NCBI RefSeq assembly: GCF_030123245.1
Contig: NZ_CP126101.1
Location: forward strand, 4,896,501-4,960,500
Length of the DNA: 64,000 nucleotides
Direction of reading: 5' to 3'
Source: Lysinibacillus pakistanensis
Lineage (GTDB): Bacteria > Bacillota > Bacilli > Bacillales_A > Planococcaceae
The notes beneath the pieces were generated by a model. That model was not told the origin of the DNA and searched no databases. It saw only the letters and a list, made by a program, of their open reading frames with translations. Shown here piece by piece: positions 8,555-17,133 of the stretch (within the stretch, counting starts at the first letter, position 1; every line of letters starts with the position of its first letter). Made by a program: the position numbers and the translations under genes.

Positions 8555-8857
8555 ATGGTGACAATAGAGCCTATTATGATTAAGGGACATTTCTTCACTG
8601 CGGTGGCTGTTCAATTACCCAAAACAACACTACTGACGGTTTCAAATAATACGGGCTATATAATGTGCGGGGCATTGGATGTCGGTTTGTTAAATGACCG
8701 CCTAGCTGATCGGAAAATTATCGCTGGGCGAGCTGTTGGTGTAAAAACAATCGATGAACTATTGACAGCTCCTCTAGAATCAGTAACCTATGAGGCACAA
8801 CAGTTGGGCATTACTGAAGGAATGTCTGGAGTAGAGGCTTTATTAAAAATGATCTAA
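8555..8857 (+). CDS. yunC: DUF1805 protein, YunC-like
   Basis: 100 residues, the usual length of YunC/DUF1805. The pattern KTTLLTVSNNTGYIMCGALDV, split here as KTTLLTVSNN then TGYIMCGALDV, together with DRKIIAGRAVGVKTIDELL and the end GMSGVEALLKM, matches the family. It is a small cytoplasmic protein of unknown function, widely kept in Bacillales and archaea. The ATG at 8555 lies eight bases after AAGGAG; an upstream GTG in frame overlaps that site and is rejected. A terminator follows at 8983. Confidence 0.85.
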   Translation: MVTIEPIMIKGHFFTAVAVQLPKTTLLTVSNNTGYIMCGALDVGLLNDRLADRKIIAGRAVGVKTIDELLTAPLESVTYEAQQLGITEGMSGVEALLKMI

Positions 8858-8982
8858 AGCCTTCAATTATACCCCAGCGTAAATGGGTCCGGATTTTTTT
8901 GAGCTTGCTCGAAAAGCTCCTCTTCAAAATCCGTAGCTGTCTCTGCACTTTCGCAGTAAAGATTTGCTAAATCAAGATAAAC

Positions 8983-9017
8983 AAAGCGTCAGTGCACCAC
9001 TCAACTAGACGCTTTTT
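8983..9017 (+). terminator. Terminator
   Basis: AAAGCGTC and GACGCTTT form the stem, then a run of T. It closes the YunC-like unit. The preceding 100 bases (8880-8975), with CGTAAATGGGTCCGGATTTT, resemble the start of the trailer at 600-620 (CGTAATTGCGTCTGGATTTT) and may be a worn interspersed repeat. Confidence 0.7.
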
Positions 9018-9086
9018 TAGCTGATGTCATATTTTTGTATAACATAGCCGCGCCTTCCCTATACTTTAGGCAAAGGAGTGTGCGTG

Positions 9087-9710
9087 ATGGGTAAAGATAA
9101 GAAAATACATGTCATTTTATTATTAATCGTCATCATTATTTTTCTCTGGTCTGTAATAAAACCAGCTTCCTATTTGGATTGGCTAGCTGAGGTAAGTCCT
9201 GCCGTTGTAGCAATTATCTTTGTTACTGTCATCTATAATAAATTCCGTTTCACAACTTTTTCATATTGTATTATCGCTTTTTTATCCATCTTAACGTTTA
9301 TTGGTGGACACTATACCTATTCAGAGGTCCCTCTTTTTAATTGGATTAAAGAAGAATTCCATTTACAGCGAAATAACTATGATCGCTTTGGACATTTCTT
9401 TAAAGGTTTAATGGCGATTGTTATAAGGGAAATATTAATACGAAAGACGCCATTAACAAAAGGGGCTTGGTTATCAGGCATTACATTTAGTATTATGCTT
9501 GCTTTTGCAGCTACCTATGAAATCATTGAATGGTTAAGCACAAAAATCTCCAAAGGTAGTAAAGGATCGAAGGATTTTGTCGGAATGCAAGGCGATCGCT
9601 GGGATGCACAATGGGACATGTTTTTAGCCCTTATTGGAACACTTTTAACATTGCTGCTATTTACCAAATTACATGATAAATTATTAAAAAATCTGAAAGA
9701 TAAAGGATAG
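9087..9710 (+). CDS. DUF2238 (YjdF-like) membrane protein
   Basis: 207 residues and about six membrane helices. The RFGHFFKGLMAIVIRE segment, FAATYEIIEWL, and the DFVGMQGDRWDAQWDM block with its acidic residues between helices are hallmarks of the DUF2238/YjdF family of inner membrane proteins. Function unknown. ATG at 9087 sits eight bases after AAAGGAG; earlier in-frame GTG codons overlap that site. It is followed after 35 bases by the SIMPL-domain gene, which has its own ribosome site, so the two may be co-transcribed. Confidence 0.85.
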   Translation: MGKDKKIHVILLLIVIIIFLWSVIKPASYLDWLAEVSPAVVAIIFVTVIYNKFRFTTFSYCIIAFLSILTFIGGHYTYSEVPLFNWIKEEFHLQRNNYDRFGHFFKGLMAIVIREILIRKTPLTKGAWLSGITFSIMLAFAATYEIIEWLSTKISKGSKGSKDFVGMQGDRWDAQWDMFLALIGTLLTLLLFTKLHDKLLKNLKDKG

Positions 9711-9745
9711 CAGGCAGCATTGAGCCTTTAGAAAGGTGGTTTTCG

Positions 9746-10396
9746 ATGTATTATTCAACTGGTGGTCAGCAAGTTCCTTATGCACAGCGTGTTATCATTG
9801 TGAATGGTCATGGAAAAGTAATGGCAAGGGCAGGCTTTGTACAGCTGCAAGTTGAAGTAAATACACAAGGGAAACATGTTCAGGATGCACAGAAGGAAAA
9901 TGCGATAATAATGAATCCTGTCATGCAATCTCTGTTAGCACTTAAAATCCCAAGAGAACATATTCAAACAACAGACTACACGATTTTACCCCTTTATGAT
10001 TTTGAGAATGGTGAACAAATTTTTAATGGCTATAAAGTGACCAATGCCATTACAGTAAAGGTGATGGACACGAATCAGGTTGGTGCCGTTATTGACAAAG
10101 CTGTGCAAAATGGTGCAAATCGGATTTCCTCCATTCAATTTAACATTTCAGATACAGATGCCTATTACCAGCAAGCACTTACTTTAGCTCTCCATAATGC
10201 CCAAATGAAAGCTAAAACAATTGCAGATGCGATGTATTTGAATTTGCAGCCCCAGCCAATTGAAATTGTTGAGGAACATGAAAATAGCCCCGTCCTCTAT
10301 AAATCCATGACGATGGCCGATTCAACAATTGCTACACCTATTGAACAGGGGCAAATGGCTATTAATGCGACTGTTAGAGTGAAATTTCAATATTAA
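9746..10396 (+). CDS. SIMPL (DUF541) domain protein
   Basis: 216 residues. The domain opens with IIVNGHGKVMARAGFVQLQV and continues through KIPREHIQTTDYTILPLYD, NGYKVTNAITVKV and NGANRISSIQFNISD to a C-terminal ATVRVKFQY strand, the order of the SIMPL/YggE-like fold. Family members are linked to oxidative stress or signalling, often secreted, but this one has no signal peptide; its N-terminus is MYYSTGGQQVPYAQRV. It follows the DUF2238 gene and ends at a strong hairpin. Confidence 0.83.
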   Translation: MYYSTGGQQVPYAQRVIIVNGHGKVMARAGFVQLQVEVNTQGKHVQDAQKENAIIMNPVMQSLLALKIPREHIQTTDYTILPLYDFENGEQIFNGYKVTNAITVKVMDTNQVGAVIDKAVQNGANRISSIQFNISDTDAYYQQALTLALHNAQMKAKTIADAMYLNLQPQPIEIVEEHENSPVLYKSMTMADSTIATPIEQGQMAINATVRVKFQY

Positions 10397-10400
10397 GACA

Positions 10401-10435
10401 AGAGCTTTCTGCCCTTTTGAATTGCAGAAAGCTCT
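10401..10435. terminator. Bidirectional terminator
   Basis: AGAGCTTTCTGC and GCAGAAAGCTCT make a 12-bp perfect stem between convergent genes. Confidence 0.85.
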
Positions 10436-10438
10436 GAT

Positions 10439-11086
10439 TTAAAAATCAAAAGCGATTTTTTCTAGGCATACTATATCATTCGACGTTTTAACAATAATAT
10501 CAAAATGCTGTCTAAAAGAATGCATAAACAATTCATATTGAATCCGTCGTTCCTCATGAGACTGCCTTAAATAATCGATATTTGTTCCCCTTTCTAGTAT
10601 ATCTCGCCCTGACCTTCTCTTTAATTCCGTATCACCATCTGTATAAAAATAAATTTTTAAATCAAATAATTTCGGATTAATAAATGCTACACTCATTCCC
10701 TCAACAATGGTTATTTTAGTTTTTGAAGAAATTAACGCACTTTTCATATAATGCGTATCAATTGTCAATAAATCCAGACCTTCTCTAACCATCTGAATAT
10801 CTCTTTCCAAAGAAGGTAAATGATGTGCCGCTGGATGGCAAGCGGTCATTTTAAAATGATGATGTTCGTTTCGAAAAGTATAGTTGATAATTGTATGCTT
10901 GCGTATATTCGAACTAACAATATACGGGTCTGTATTAATATAATTCACTTCACTTTGGTTTAAATGGTCGATAAGTTTGTTGGCAAATGTTGTTTTTCCT
11001 GCTGCACCGTGTCCTGAAACACCAATAACAATTGATCTATCTTTCTTTTTGATCCAAGTAATGATATCTTGCAATAACCTATCCAT
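10439..11086 (-). CDS. P-loop uridine-kinase-like protein
   Basis: 215 residues. Walker A is GHGAAGKTT (about residues 25-33) after the strand RSIVIGVS. NYINTDPYIV, SSNIRKHTIINYTF, the HHFKMTACHPAAH block and KITIVEGMSVAF follow the phosphoribulokinase/uridine kinase layout, and RRSGRDILERG is a plausible lid. Substrate not determined. It is monocistronic, with 227 gene-free bases upstream that hold a palindromic repeat. A second, only distantly similar kinase is at 11866-12522. Confidence 0.75.
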   Translation of the reverse strand: MDRLLQDIITWIKKKDRSIVIGVSGHGAAGKTTFANKLIDHLNQSEVNYINTDPYIVSSNIRKHTIINYTFRNEHHHFKMTACHPAAHHLPSLERDIQMVREGLDLLTIDTHYMKSALISSKTKITIVEGMSVAFINPKLFDLKIYFYTDGDTELKRRSGRDILERGTNIDYLRQSHEERRIQYELFMHSFRQHFDIIVKTSNDIVCLEKIAFDF

Positions 11087-11182
11087 CTTTCTCCCCCGTT
11101 TCTTTTTACCACAAAATACAATTACATAAATTTTAATTATCGACTTTACATCTAAAAATTTATCTCATCACCATAATGTGGG

Positions 11183-11239
11183 GTTGATTTCCGTTCTGAC
11201 TGGGCTCTTTCCTGGGGGCCAGTTGGAACGGAATCAACT
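11183..11239. repeat. Short palindromic repeat derived from the 5.1 kb family
   Basis: GTTGATTTCCGTTC and GGAACGGAATCAAC are near-perfect inverted ends, with CTGGGC/GGCCAG further in. GATTTCCGTTC plus GGGCTCTTTCCTGGGGGCC resembles the outer part of the repeat copies at 5076 and 5493 with the middle lost, so this looks like a deleted, hairpin-only relative. Confidence 0.6.
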
Positions 11240-11313
11240 TATACACACGAATACGTTTTAACTAATGAGATCCAACTTTTATTGAATAGGAAGGATATTC
11301 ACCTAAACTTTTT

Positions 11314-11856
11314 TCATTTCCATATATGATCTAAAGTCATTTCATGATCCTTAACACTTAGCCTAAAAACATCTGGATTTCTTAATTGAGTCCAAAATTG
11401 AAAGTCTATATCATTATGATAGTTTTTCAACAGTAAGGTTATTATATTTCCATGACTAACGATAATTGTATGTTCAGACTCACTTTTGATAGTTTCCTCA
11501 ACTACGTTAACGATACGTTCCATCGCTTCATTACTTGACTCTCCACCCTCAAACTTTAACTCCAAATCGGTAAAAGTTGCCCGAAGTTTTTCATACCAAT
11601 CGGGCAAATCACTTGTGCCTAATATGCGTTCTGAAAGGCGTTCGTCAATTTCAACATTTATATTTCCCCTCGTACTCAGTGGTTCTATAGTTTGAATTGC
11701 CCGTAAAAAGGGACTAGTAATAATTCGATCAATTTTTTTGTCAGCAAAAAACTTTGCTAAAACTTCAGCCTGATGAAAGCCCTGTTCTGTTAAAGAAGCA
11801 TCCGACGATTGTCCTTGGGCTTCGCAATGTCTAATGACATAAATATGTTTAACCAT
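11314..11856 (-). CDS. Histidine phosphatase superfamily protein
   Basis: 180 residues. The N-terminal IYVIRHCEAQGQSSDASLTEQG (given as IYVIRHCEAQG and SLTEQG) is the phosphohistidine loop; the usual RHGE reads RHCE here, a variant seen in one Bacillus subgroup. ITSPFLRAIQT, ERILGTSDLPDW and the second catalytic His in TIIVSHGNIITLLL complete the active site. It should dephosphorylate a small phosphate ester in the cytoplasm. The start is nine bases after the stop of the upstream kinase gene, with an AGGAGG site at the junction, so the two form an operon. Confidence 0.85.
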   Translation of the reverse strand: MVKHIYVIRHCEAQGQSSDASLTEQGFHQAEVLAKFFADKKIDRIITSPFLRAIQTIEPLSTRGNINVEIDERLSERILGTSDLPDWYEKLRATFTDLELKFEGGESSNEAMERIVNVVEETIKSESEHTIIVSHGNIITLLLKNYHNDIDFQFWTQLRNPDVFRLSVKDHEMTLDHIWK

Positions 11857-11865
11857 ATAAACCTC

Positions 11866-12522
11866 CTAAAGAAAATATGGAGAACCTACATCATTGTTAC
11901 TAATCACTATATCTGCATTTTCTTGAGGATTATGCTCCTTTAAATAAAGGTTCGATGCTGCGTGATACCGGTTCAAAAACATTTCCTCTGCCTTTTCATA
12001 GCTTCCGAATGCGATCGTCTCCCGCTTTGCTCCCCTTTTTCTAGCTAGCTCAAAATTTGTCTGTACAAAAATTTTATAATCAAATAAATGTATTAGTTCT
12101 TTTTTCAATAAGAATGTTCCATCAACAATGAAAATAGTATCGTCTTTTGCTATCTGCTTTTCAGGATTTACATATTCATCTTTTTCTAAATCTAACGAAA
12201 TCGTCTGATACCGGCGATCTCCAATTTCCCCCAAAGGAATTAGCAGTTTTTCCTTTAGCTTTTGATAATCGTGTGCATCTTCATAATAACCTATTGCTGA
12301 ATCCTTTCCCTGTCTATAACGAATCGCTCTTGGATGATGAAAATTGTCAATGCTTGTTCGTACTACTTCCTTTTCTCTTCCACGAAGCTCTTCAGCAAGC
12401 TCATTGGCAAGAGTTGTTTTCCCCGAAGCTGTTATTCCACTAATCGCTACTTTAATTGGATGGTGAAGTTGCAAATCTAGTATATTATCCGCTACTTTTG
12501 AAACAAGTTCTCGTCTTAACAT
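11866..12522 (-). CDS. Uridine kinase family protein
   Basis: 218 residues. Walker A GITASGKTT (about residues 29-37), DNFHHPRAIRYRQG after strand 2, the SAIGYYEDAHDY segment, and FIVDGTFLLKKELIHLFDYK match uridine kinase / phosphoribulokinase-like P-loop enzymes. Likely phosphorylates a nucleoside or sugar-like alcohol; the exact substrate is unknown. It heads a two-gene operon with the histidine phosphatase, a kinase-phosphatase pairing. Confidence 0.8.
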   Translation of the reverse strand: MLRRELVSKVADNILDLQLHHPIKVAISGITASGKTTLANELAEELRGREKEVVRTSIDNFHHPRAIRYRQGKDSAIGYYEDAHDYQKLKEKLLIPLGEIGDRRYQTISLDLEKDEYVNPEKQIAKDDTIFIVDGTFLLKKELIHLFDYKIFVQTNFELARKRGAKRETIAFGSYEKAEEMFLNRYHAASNLYLKEHNPQENADIVISNNDVGSPYFL

Positions 12523-12552
12523 GATTTATTGACCTCACAGATTGTAAATTTT

Positions 12553-13425
12553 TCATTTTACAGTTATTATACCTTCATTGCTAATTAGTTCCAATTTATT
12601 TGACGCATCGCCAATCTTACCTTTCTTTAATTGATCCGTATGTTCTTCCTTCTGATAACCTTCTAAATTAACGCTTATGTCAGATGATTCACTGTTCGCT
12701 ATAAGCTCTAATGATGTTGGTGCCTCTTTGTATGAGATCGTAATATCCCCTGAAGCCGTTTCTACAAATAGTGCTTTTCCTTCGCTGATTTCTTTCATTA
12801 AGACTTCACCGTTAGTCGAAGTAATTTTCGTTTTCAGACTGTTGACTCTAGTAATATAGCTATCACCATTTGTAGCAGCTATCGTTAATTCATTTAAAGA
12901 ACTGTCTACGATACTTAATTCACCATCTTTTGATGTAATTGTACCTTTATCTGCCGATAGCCCTTTAATGATTTTAGCGCCAGAATCCGTAGAGATTGTA
13001 AGTTCTTCTGTTTCAATGTTGTTAATTTTGATATCACCATAGCTATTTTTTAATGCAATTTTACTCACTGCATTATTGGGGATTGAAATGTGAATAGTAG
13101 CTTTTTTTCCAAAGCTAAAATTTTTCATAGCCCCTTTTTCAGTGTCTTGTTGAAGTACCTTTACTTTATTTCCGTCTTTCTTAATTTCAACAGGATTGCT
13201 TTGCTGCTTTTGTTGTTGCTTACTGTTAAATTTAATTGTTAGTTTATCAGATTCTGTATTTTCTAATGCTATATCCCAGGACTCTATATTTAGTTCTAGC
13301 TCTTTAATTTGCTCAACATCAAAGGACTGTTCTTCAGTAATGCTCTTTTCTCCATCTATTTTAAGCGTGAAGAATATTCCTCCTATCGCAATAACGAATA
13401 TCAATACTATGATTGCTTTTTTCAT
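12553..13425 (-). CDS. DUF4097 beta-repeat envelope protein
   Basis: 290 residues: an N-terminal membrane anchor (residues 3-21), then about 250 residues of repeated short beta units such as NSYGDIKINNIETEEL, SDSGAKIIKG, SKDGELSIVDSSL and ATNGDSYITRVNSL. This is the DUF4097 (LiaG/adhesin-like) beta-helix pattern, expected outside the membrane. It lies 22 bases downstream of an ABC permease gene and is probably the last gene of that operon, as DUF4097 proteins often are beside drug-responsive ABC transporters. Start ATG follows GAAGTGAGG. Confidence 0.82.
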   Translation of the reverse strand: MKKAIIVLIFVIAIGGIFFTLKIDGEKSITEEQSFDVEQIKELELNIESWDIALENTESDKLTIKFNSKQQQKQQSNPVEIKKDGNKVKVLQQDTEKGAMKNFSFGKKATIHISIPNNAVSKIALKNSYGDIKINNIETEELTISTDSGAKIIKGLSADKGTITSKDGELSIVDSSLNELTIAATNGDSYITRVNSLKTKITSTNGEVLMKEISEGKALFVETASGDITISYKEAPTSLELIANSESSDISVNLEGYQKEEHTDQLKKGKIGDASNKLELISNEGIITVK

Positions 13426-13447
13426 ATTACATCCTCACTTCTCATTT

Positions 13448-14146
13448 TTAGGTTAAATCTACTTTGTCGACTTTATAATAGGAAAGATAGCCGATAATAA
13501 GCCCTAATAGACACATTATTGTTGGGACAATGATAAATTGAGATAAACTTATAGATGTTTCCCCATTTGAAACCGTAGCATTAATCAAAAATCCAATTAA
13601 AACAGCGGATGTAATTGTCGAAGCTGTTGATTTTTTTCGCATACCAAAGTACAAAGGAATTAGGCTTACCCCAGCCATCATAAAAGCAATGATCAAGGTA
13701 GAAGGTATAGTAGCTATCATCTCCTGTATCTCAACGGGAGATTCAAAGAAGTTCATCATAGGATTTAAAAAATAAACAGCAATATTCATCATTAAGGTCG
13801 CAATGATAATGCTAAAGAAACAAAATCCGCAAACTAAAGACAGCTTAGCGACAATAATTTTTTTCCTTTTTAATGGATACGTAAATAATAATTGAACTGT
13901 CTTATTTTTGTATTCGTCAATGACTAAACGAGATAGAATTACACTCGAAAAAATGATAAAAACAATGCGAATTAATATGTTTGTCAAAGACATAAAATCT
14001 GTATAATCTTGAAACATCCTTTCATCTGCAGAACCAACCGCCATAAGTGCAACTGCCGCAAAAATTCCAATAATACAAATGATTAAACCTTTAAAATAGC
14101 TAGTCATGCTGTTCTTTTTCCATTCAAGTCTTAATAGTTTAAGCAA
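13448..14146 (-). CDS. ABC-2 type transporter permease
   Basis: 232 residues with six predicted membrane helices, of the bacitracin/antimicrobial ABC-2 permease group (RLEWKKNSMTSYFKG opening, SRLVIDEYKNKTVQLLFTYP between helices 2 and 3). The start is taken as TTG at 14146, seven bases after GGAGGG; an ATG further up overlaps that site. The TTG overlaps the ATPase stop by eight bases, a sign of coupled translation. Together with the ATPase it would export or detoxify a membrane-active compound. Confidence 0.82.
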   Translation of the reverse strand: MLKLLRLEWKKNSMTSYFKGLIICIIGIFAAVALMAVGSADERMFQDYTDFMSLTNILIRIVFIIFSSVILSRLVIDEYKNKTVQLLFTYPLKRKKIIVAKLSLVCGFCFFSIIIATLMMNIAVYFLNPMMNFFESPVEIQEMIATIPSTLIIAFMMAGVSLIPLYFGMRKKSTASTITSAVLIGFLINATVSNGETSISLSQFIIVPTIMCLLGLIIGYLSYYKVDKVDLT

Positions 14147-15062
14147 TTTGATTCCCTCCATTAATAAGATTTAAGAAATACTCTTCTAAATGTTGTTGCT
14201 GTTTTTCAATGCCATTGACCGCAATGTTATTGAATATAAGTTCTTTATTAATTTGAGATTGAGAAATATCATGTTCAAAAATTCGAATACACTGCTGATT
14301 GACAATTTCATATTTGCGAATTCCTAACTTGTTCTCTAGCACATGAATCGCCTTTTTCACATCGTCTATTTTAATCTCCAGATACTCCATGTTCTCTTTT
14401 CGAATATCGTCCATTTTCACTTCCTTCAATAATTCCCCATGATGAAGGACACCAATTGTATCTGCTATTGATTCAATTTCTGATACGATATGACTTGATA
14501 TTAATATAGTGATTCCAAGCTTCTCCTTTAGATGTAGCAAGAGCTCTCGAATATCTTTAATACCAATTGGATCAAGACCATTAATCGGCTCATCTAAAAT
14601 AAGAATTTCCGGTTTGGCAACAATGGCACGTGCGATCCCTAATCTTTGCTTCATCCCCAAAGAAAATTCATGTATTTTTTTATGCTCAACTCCACCAAGA
14701 CCTACTATCTCTAATGCCTCTTCGGTGGCTCCTTTTTCATAAACTCCAATATACTCACAGTGAAGCTCTAAATTCTCCTTCGCTGTTAGCCTATCGTAAA
14801 ATTCCGGGTACTCGATAATGCTTCCTATTTTGCTTAAGTATTGATAAGAAGTAGTAGAAATGGATTGATTCAATATTTTAATTTCACCTGAAGTTGGTTT
14901 TACCAAATTTAAAATCATCTTCATAATCGTTGTCTTCCCAGCCCCATTCGGACCTAGAAACCCATAAATCTCCCCCTTCTTAACGTTCATATTAACGTTC
15001 GAGACAGTTTCGACTCCTTTAAAGCTCTTACTTAATTGATGTAATTGAATAACGGCTTCCAT
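14139..15062 (-). CDS. ABC transporter ATPase, BcrA-like
   Basis: 307 residues. Walker A GPNGAGKTT (about 38-46), Q-loop region KIGSIIEYPEFYDRLTA, signature FSLGMKQRLGIA, Walker B ILILDEPINGLDP and switch ISSHIVSEI are intact. The Y at the Q-loop and the C-terminal regulatory tail are usual in the BcrA/lantibiotic-resistance ATPases. First gene of an operon with the permease and the DUF4097 protein, divergent from a two-component system 157 bases away. Confidence 0.88.
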   Translation of the reverse strand: MEAVIQLHQLSKSFKGVETVSNVNMNVKKGEIYGFLGPNGAGKTTIMKMILNLVKPTSGEIKILNQSISTTSYQYLSKIGSIIEYPEFYDRLTAKENLELHCEYIGVYEKGATEEALEIVGLGGVEHKKIHEFSLGMKQRLGIARAIVAKPEILILDEPINGLDPIGIKDIRELLLHLKEKLGITILISSHIVSEIESIADTIGVLHHGELLKEVKMDDIRKENMEYLEIKIDDVKKAIHVLENKLGIRKYEIVNQQCIRIFEHDISQSQINKELIFNNIAVNGIEKQQQHLEEYFLNLINGGNQIA

Positions 15063-15112
15063 GTTATTGACTCCTTATCATTTTGAATTCGTTACATTCA
15101 GCTTAATAAACG

Positions 15113-15131
15113 AAAGTAAAATCAAAGTAAA
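15113..15131 (-). promoter_or_regulatory. Direct-repeat operator between ABC operon and two-component genes
   Basis: On the minus strand TTTACTTTGAT is followed directly by TTTACTTTCGT, an 11-bp direct repeat. OmpR-family regulators bind tandem half-sites at this period. It lies about 50 bases upstream of the ABC ATPase start, between it and the regulator gene, so regulation of the ABC operon by the neighbouring regulator is likely. Confidence 0.5.
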
Positions 15132-15219
15132 CTCAATGGAAAATGACAGTAATTTTTTCGATAGAGTAAGGATATAAAGATCAGAAGCTGTTATGATGAA
15201 ATTGAAATGAGGGATAAAA

Positions 15220-15942
15220 ATGGAAACTGCTGAAAAAATCCTAATCGTAGATGATGAAATGGGTATATTAAAATTATTAGAAATTACGTTACGGAAAGAA
15301 AACTTTATCAATATTGATACTGCTTCAACAGGCAAAAGTACACTACAGCTTGTAAAAGAAAATCATTACGATATTATTTTGCTCGATATCATGCTACCAG
15401 ATATAAGTGGATTTGAACTTTGCACAGAAATACGTAAGCATACAAATACACCCATTATTTTTGTTAGTGCTCGCTCTACTGATTTTGATAAATTAACGGG
15501 ATTAGGTATTGGCGGAGATGATTATATTACAAAGCCTTTTAATCCTTTAGAGGTCGTGGCTCGAATAAAGGTCATCCTTCGACGTCAAAAAATGTATGAA
15601 AGTTCTCAACAACAGAGTACAAAATTTGATTTAGGTTATTTTGCTCTTAATCCTGAATCTGCAACATTAACCGTTCACAATCAGCTCGTCGAATGCACAG
15701 CTAAAGAGCTAGAGCTACTGCACTTCTTTTGTAAAAATCCAAATCGCATTTTTACAACTTCACAACTCTACGAATTTGTATGGGGAAATGATGTATATGG
15801 TGAGGAGAAAACCGTCACAATTCATATTTCAAAGCTAAGGAAAAAACTTGGGGATGATACGCGTAAACCTAAAATAATTGTGAATTTAAGGGGCATTGGG
15901 TATAAATTTATTCCACCGAAAGAGGATTCACTATGCGAATAA
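15220..15942 (+). CDS. OmpR-family response regulator
   Basis: 240 residues. Receiver domain with the acidic pair at 11-12, phosphoacceptor Asp56 in ILLDIMLPD, and Lys in YITKPFNP; the C-terminal winged helix runs from about 135 with VTIHISKLRKKLG and VNLRGIGYKF. It overlaps the kinase gene by ten bases and is divergent from the ABC operon, the normal layout for transporter-linked drug sensing. Confidence 0.9.
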   Translation: METAEKILIVDDEMGILKLLEITLRKENFINIDTASTGKSTLQLVKENHYDIILLDIMLPDISGFELCTEIRKHTNTPIIFVSARSTDFDKLTGLGIGGDDYITKPFNPLEVVARIKVILRRQKMYESSQQQSTKFDLGYFALNPESATLTVHNQLVECTAKELELLHFFCKNPNRIFTTSQLYEFVWGNDVYGEEKTVTIHISKLRKKLGDDTRKPKIIVNLRGIGYKFIPPKEDSLCE

Positions 15943-17027
15943 ACACTCGATTTACGTTACACCTTGCACTAGGGATTATTCTATGGATGCTATTGAGTGG
16001 AATTTGTATTGCGATCGGACTCGAAGGTATTCTCCCTCTCTTTAAAAAATCTGTTAGTGAAGCTTATCAGAGTCTACTAGTCGCATGGATTTTCGGATTT
16101 AGCACTATTGTTTGTATTGTTGTATTTGGATGGTATTTCGGGGGTCCTCTTGGTTTTATAATGTCTTGGATCCATCAGCTATCACAGGAAAACTATACAC
16201 AACCTGTTGGACTATCTAAAATCTATACACGCAAAGGAAAGCTCCGTATGCGTTATATGCTCTACCAAGAGGTACTTCAGCATCTACAATCCTTATCAGG
16301 CAAATTAAAAGCTGCTGAAACAGAACGTGAAAAGGTTGAACAAGCAAAACAAGAATGGATTGCTGGTATATCACACGATTTAAAAACGCCATTAACCTAT
16401 ATTACAGGCTACTCTACCCTTTTATTAAACGATCAATACGATTGGACCAAGGAGGAAGCTCGTTCCTTTATTCAAGAGATTTCTGATAAAGGCAAGCATA
16501 TGGAGGAACTTATTCAAGATTTAAGTCTCGTCATTCAGTTTAATAATACAGACGGTCAATTACCCTTGCATAAAACCAATCAGGATATTGTGGATTTTAC
16601 AAAAAGAATCGTTGCCAATATAAGCAACAATCCACAGGGCAATGACTATATATTGCATTTTAAAACTGATACATCTGTTATAAACATTGACTTTGATTCG
16701 AAATTCATGCAACGCATATTACAAAACATTCTTATGAATTCCATTATCCACAATCCCCCTAGCACAAATATTTATACACATATTTTTGATCACCCTGAAT
16801 ATGTGGATATTCACATTGTGGATAACGGTGTAGGTATGCCTCCACACATGGTCGAAAATATATTTCAACAATATTATCGTGGAACGACTACTGAATTTTC
16901 CTCTGAAGGCACTGGGCTTGGTATGGCAATCGTTCATAAGCTTGTACAAGCTCATAAGGGAACCATTTCTATAGAAAGCCAGCCTTCGGAAGGAACAACC
17001 TTTCAAATTACCTTGCCTAAAAAATAA
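15933..17027 (+). CDS. Sensor histidine kinase, short-loop type
   Basis: 364 residues. Two membrane helices (about 9-30 and 47-68) are joined by only some 16 extracellular residues, so it lacks a real outside sensor, like intramembrane-sensing kinases that read a partner transporter. The phosphoacceptor is His148 in GISHDLKTPLTY; the ATP lid has LMNSIIHN, DNGVGMP and GTGLGMAIV. It probably phosphorylates the regulator it overlaps and takes input from the ABC transporter encoded opposite. A weak hairpin (CCCACCTC/GAGGTGGG) follows at 17032-17068. Confidence 0.88.
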   Translation: MRINTRFTLHLALGIILWMLLSGICIAIGLEGILPLFKKSVSEAYQSLLVAWIFGFSTIVCIVVFGWYFGGPLGFIMSWIHQLSQENYTQPVGLSKIYTRKGKLRMRYMLYQEVLQHLQSLSGKLKAAETEREKVEQAKQEWIAGISHDLKTPLTYITGYSTLLLNDQYDWTKEEARSFIQEISDKGKHMEELIQDLSLVIQFNNTDGQLPLHKTNQDIVDFTKRIVANISNNPQGNDYILHFKTDTSVINIDFDSKFMQRILQNILMNSIIHNPPSTNIYTHIFDHPEYVDIHIVDNGVGMPPHMVENIFQQYYRGTTTEFSSEGTGLGMAIVHKLVQAHKGTISIESQPSEGTTFQITLPKK

Positions 17028-17133
17028 GAAACCCACCTCATGGCTGCAAAAAGCATTGAAGAGGTGGGAGTATATTACTTTGATAAGATTAATAGTTATT
17101 TAGGAAACGAATATACACTAAGTAAAAGACTTA

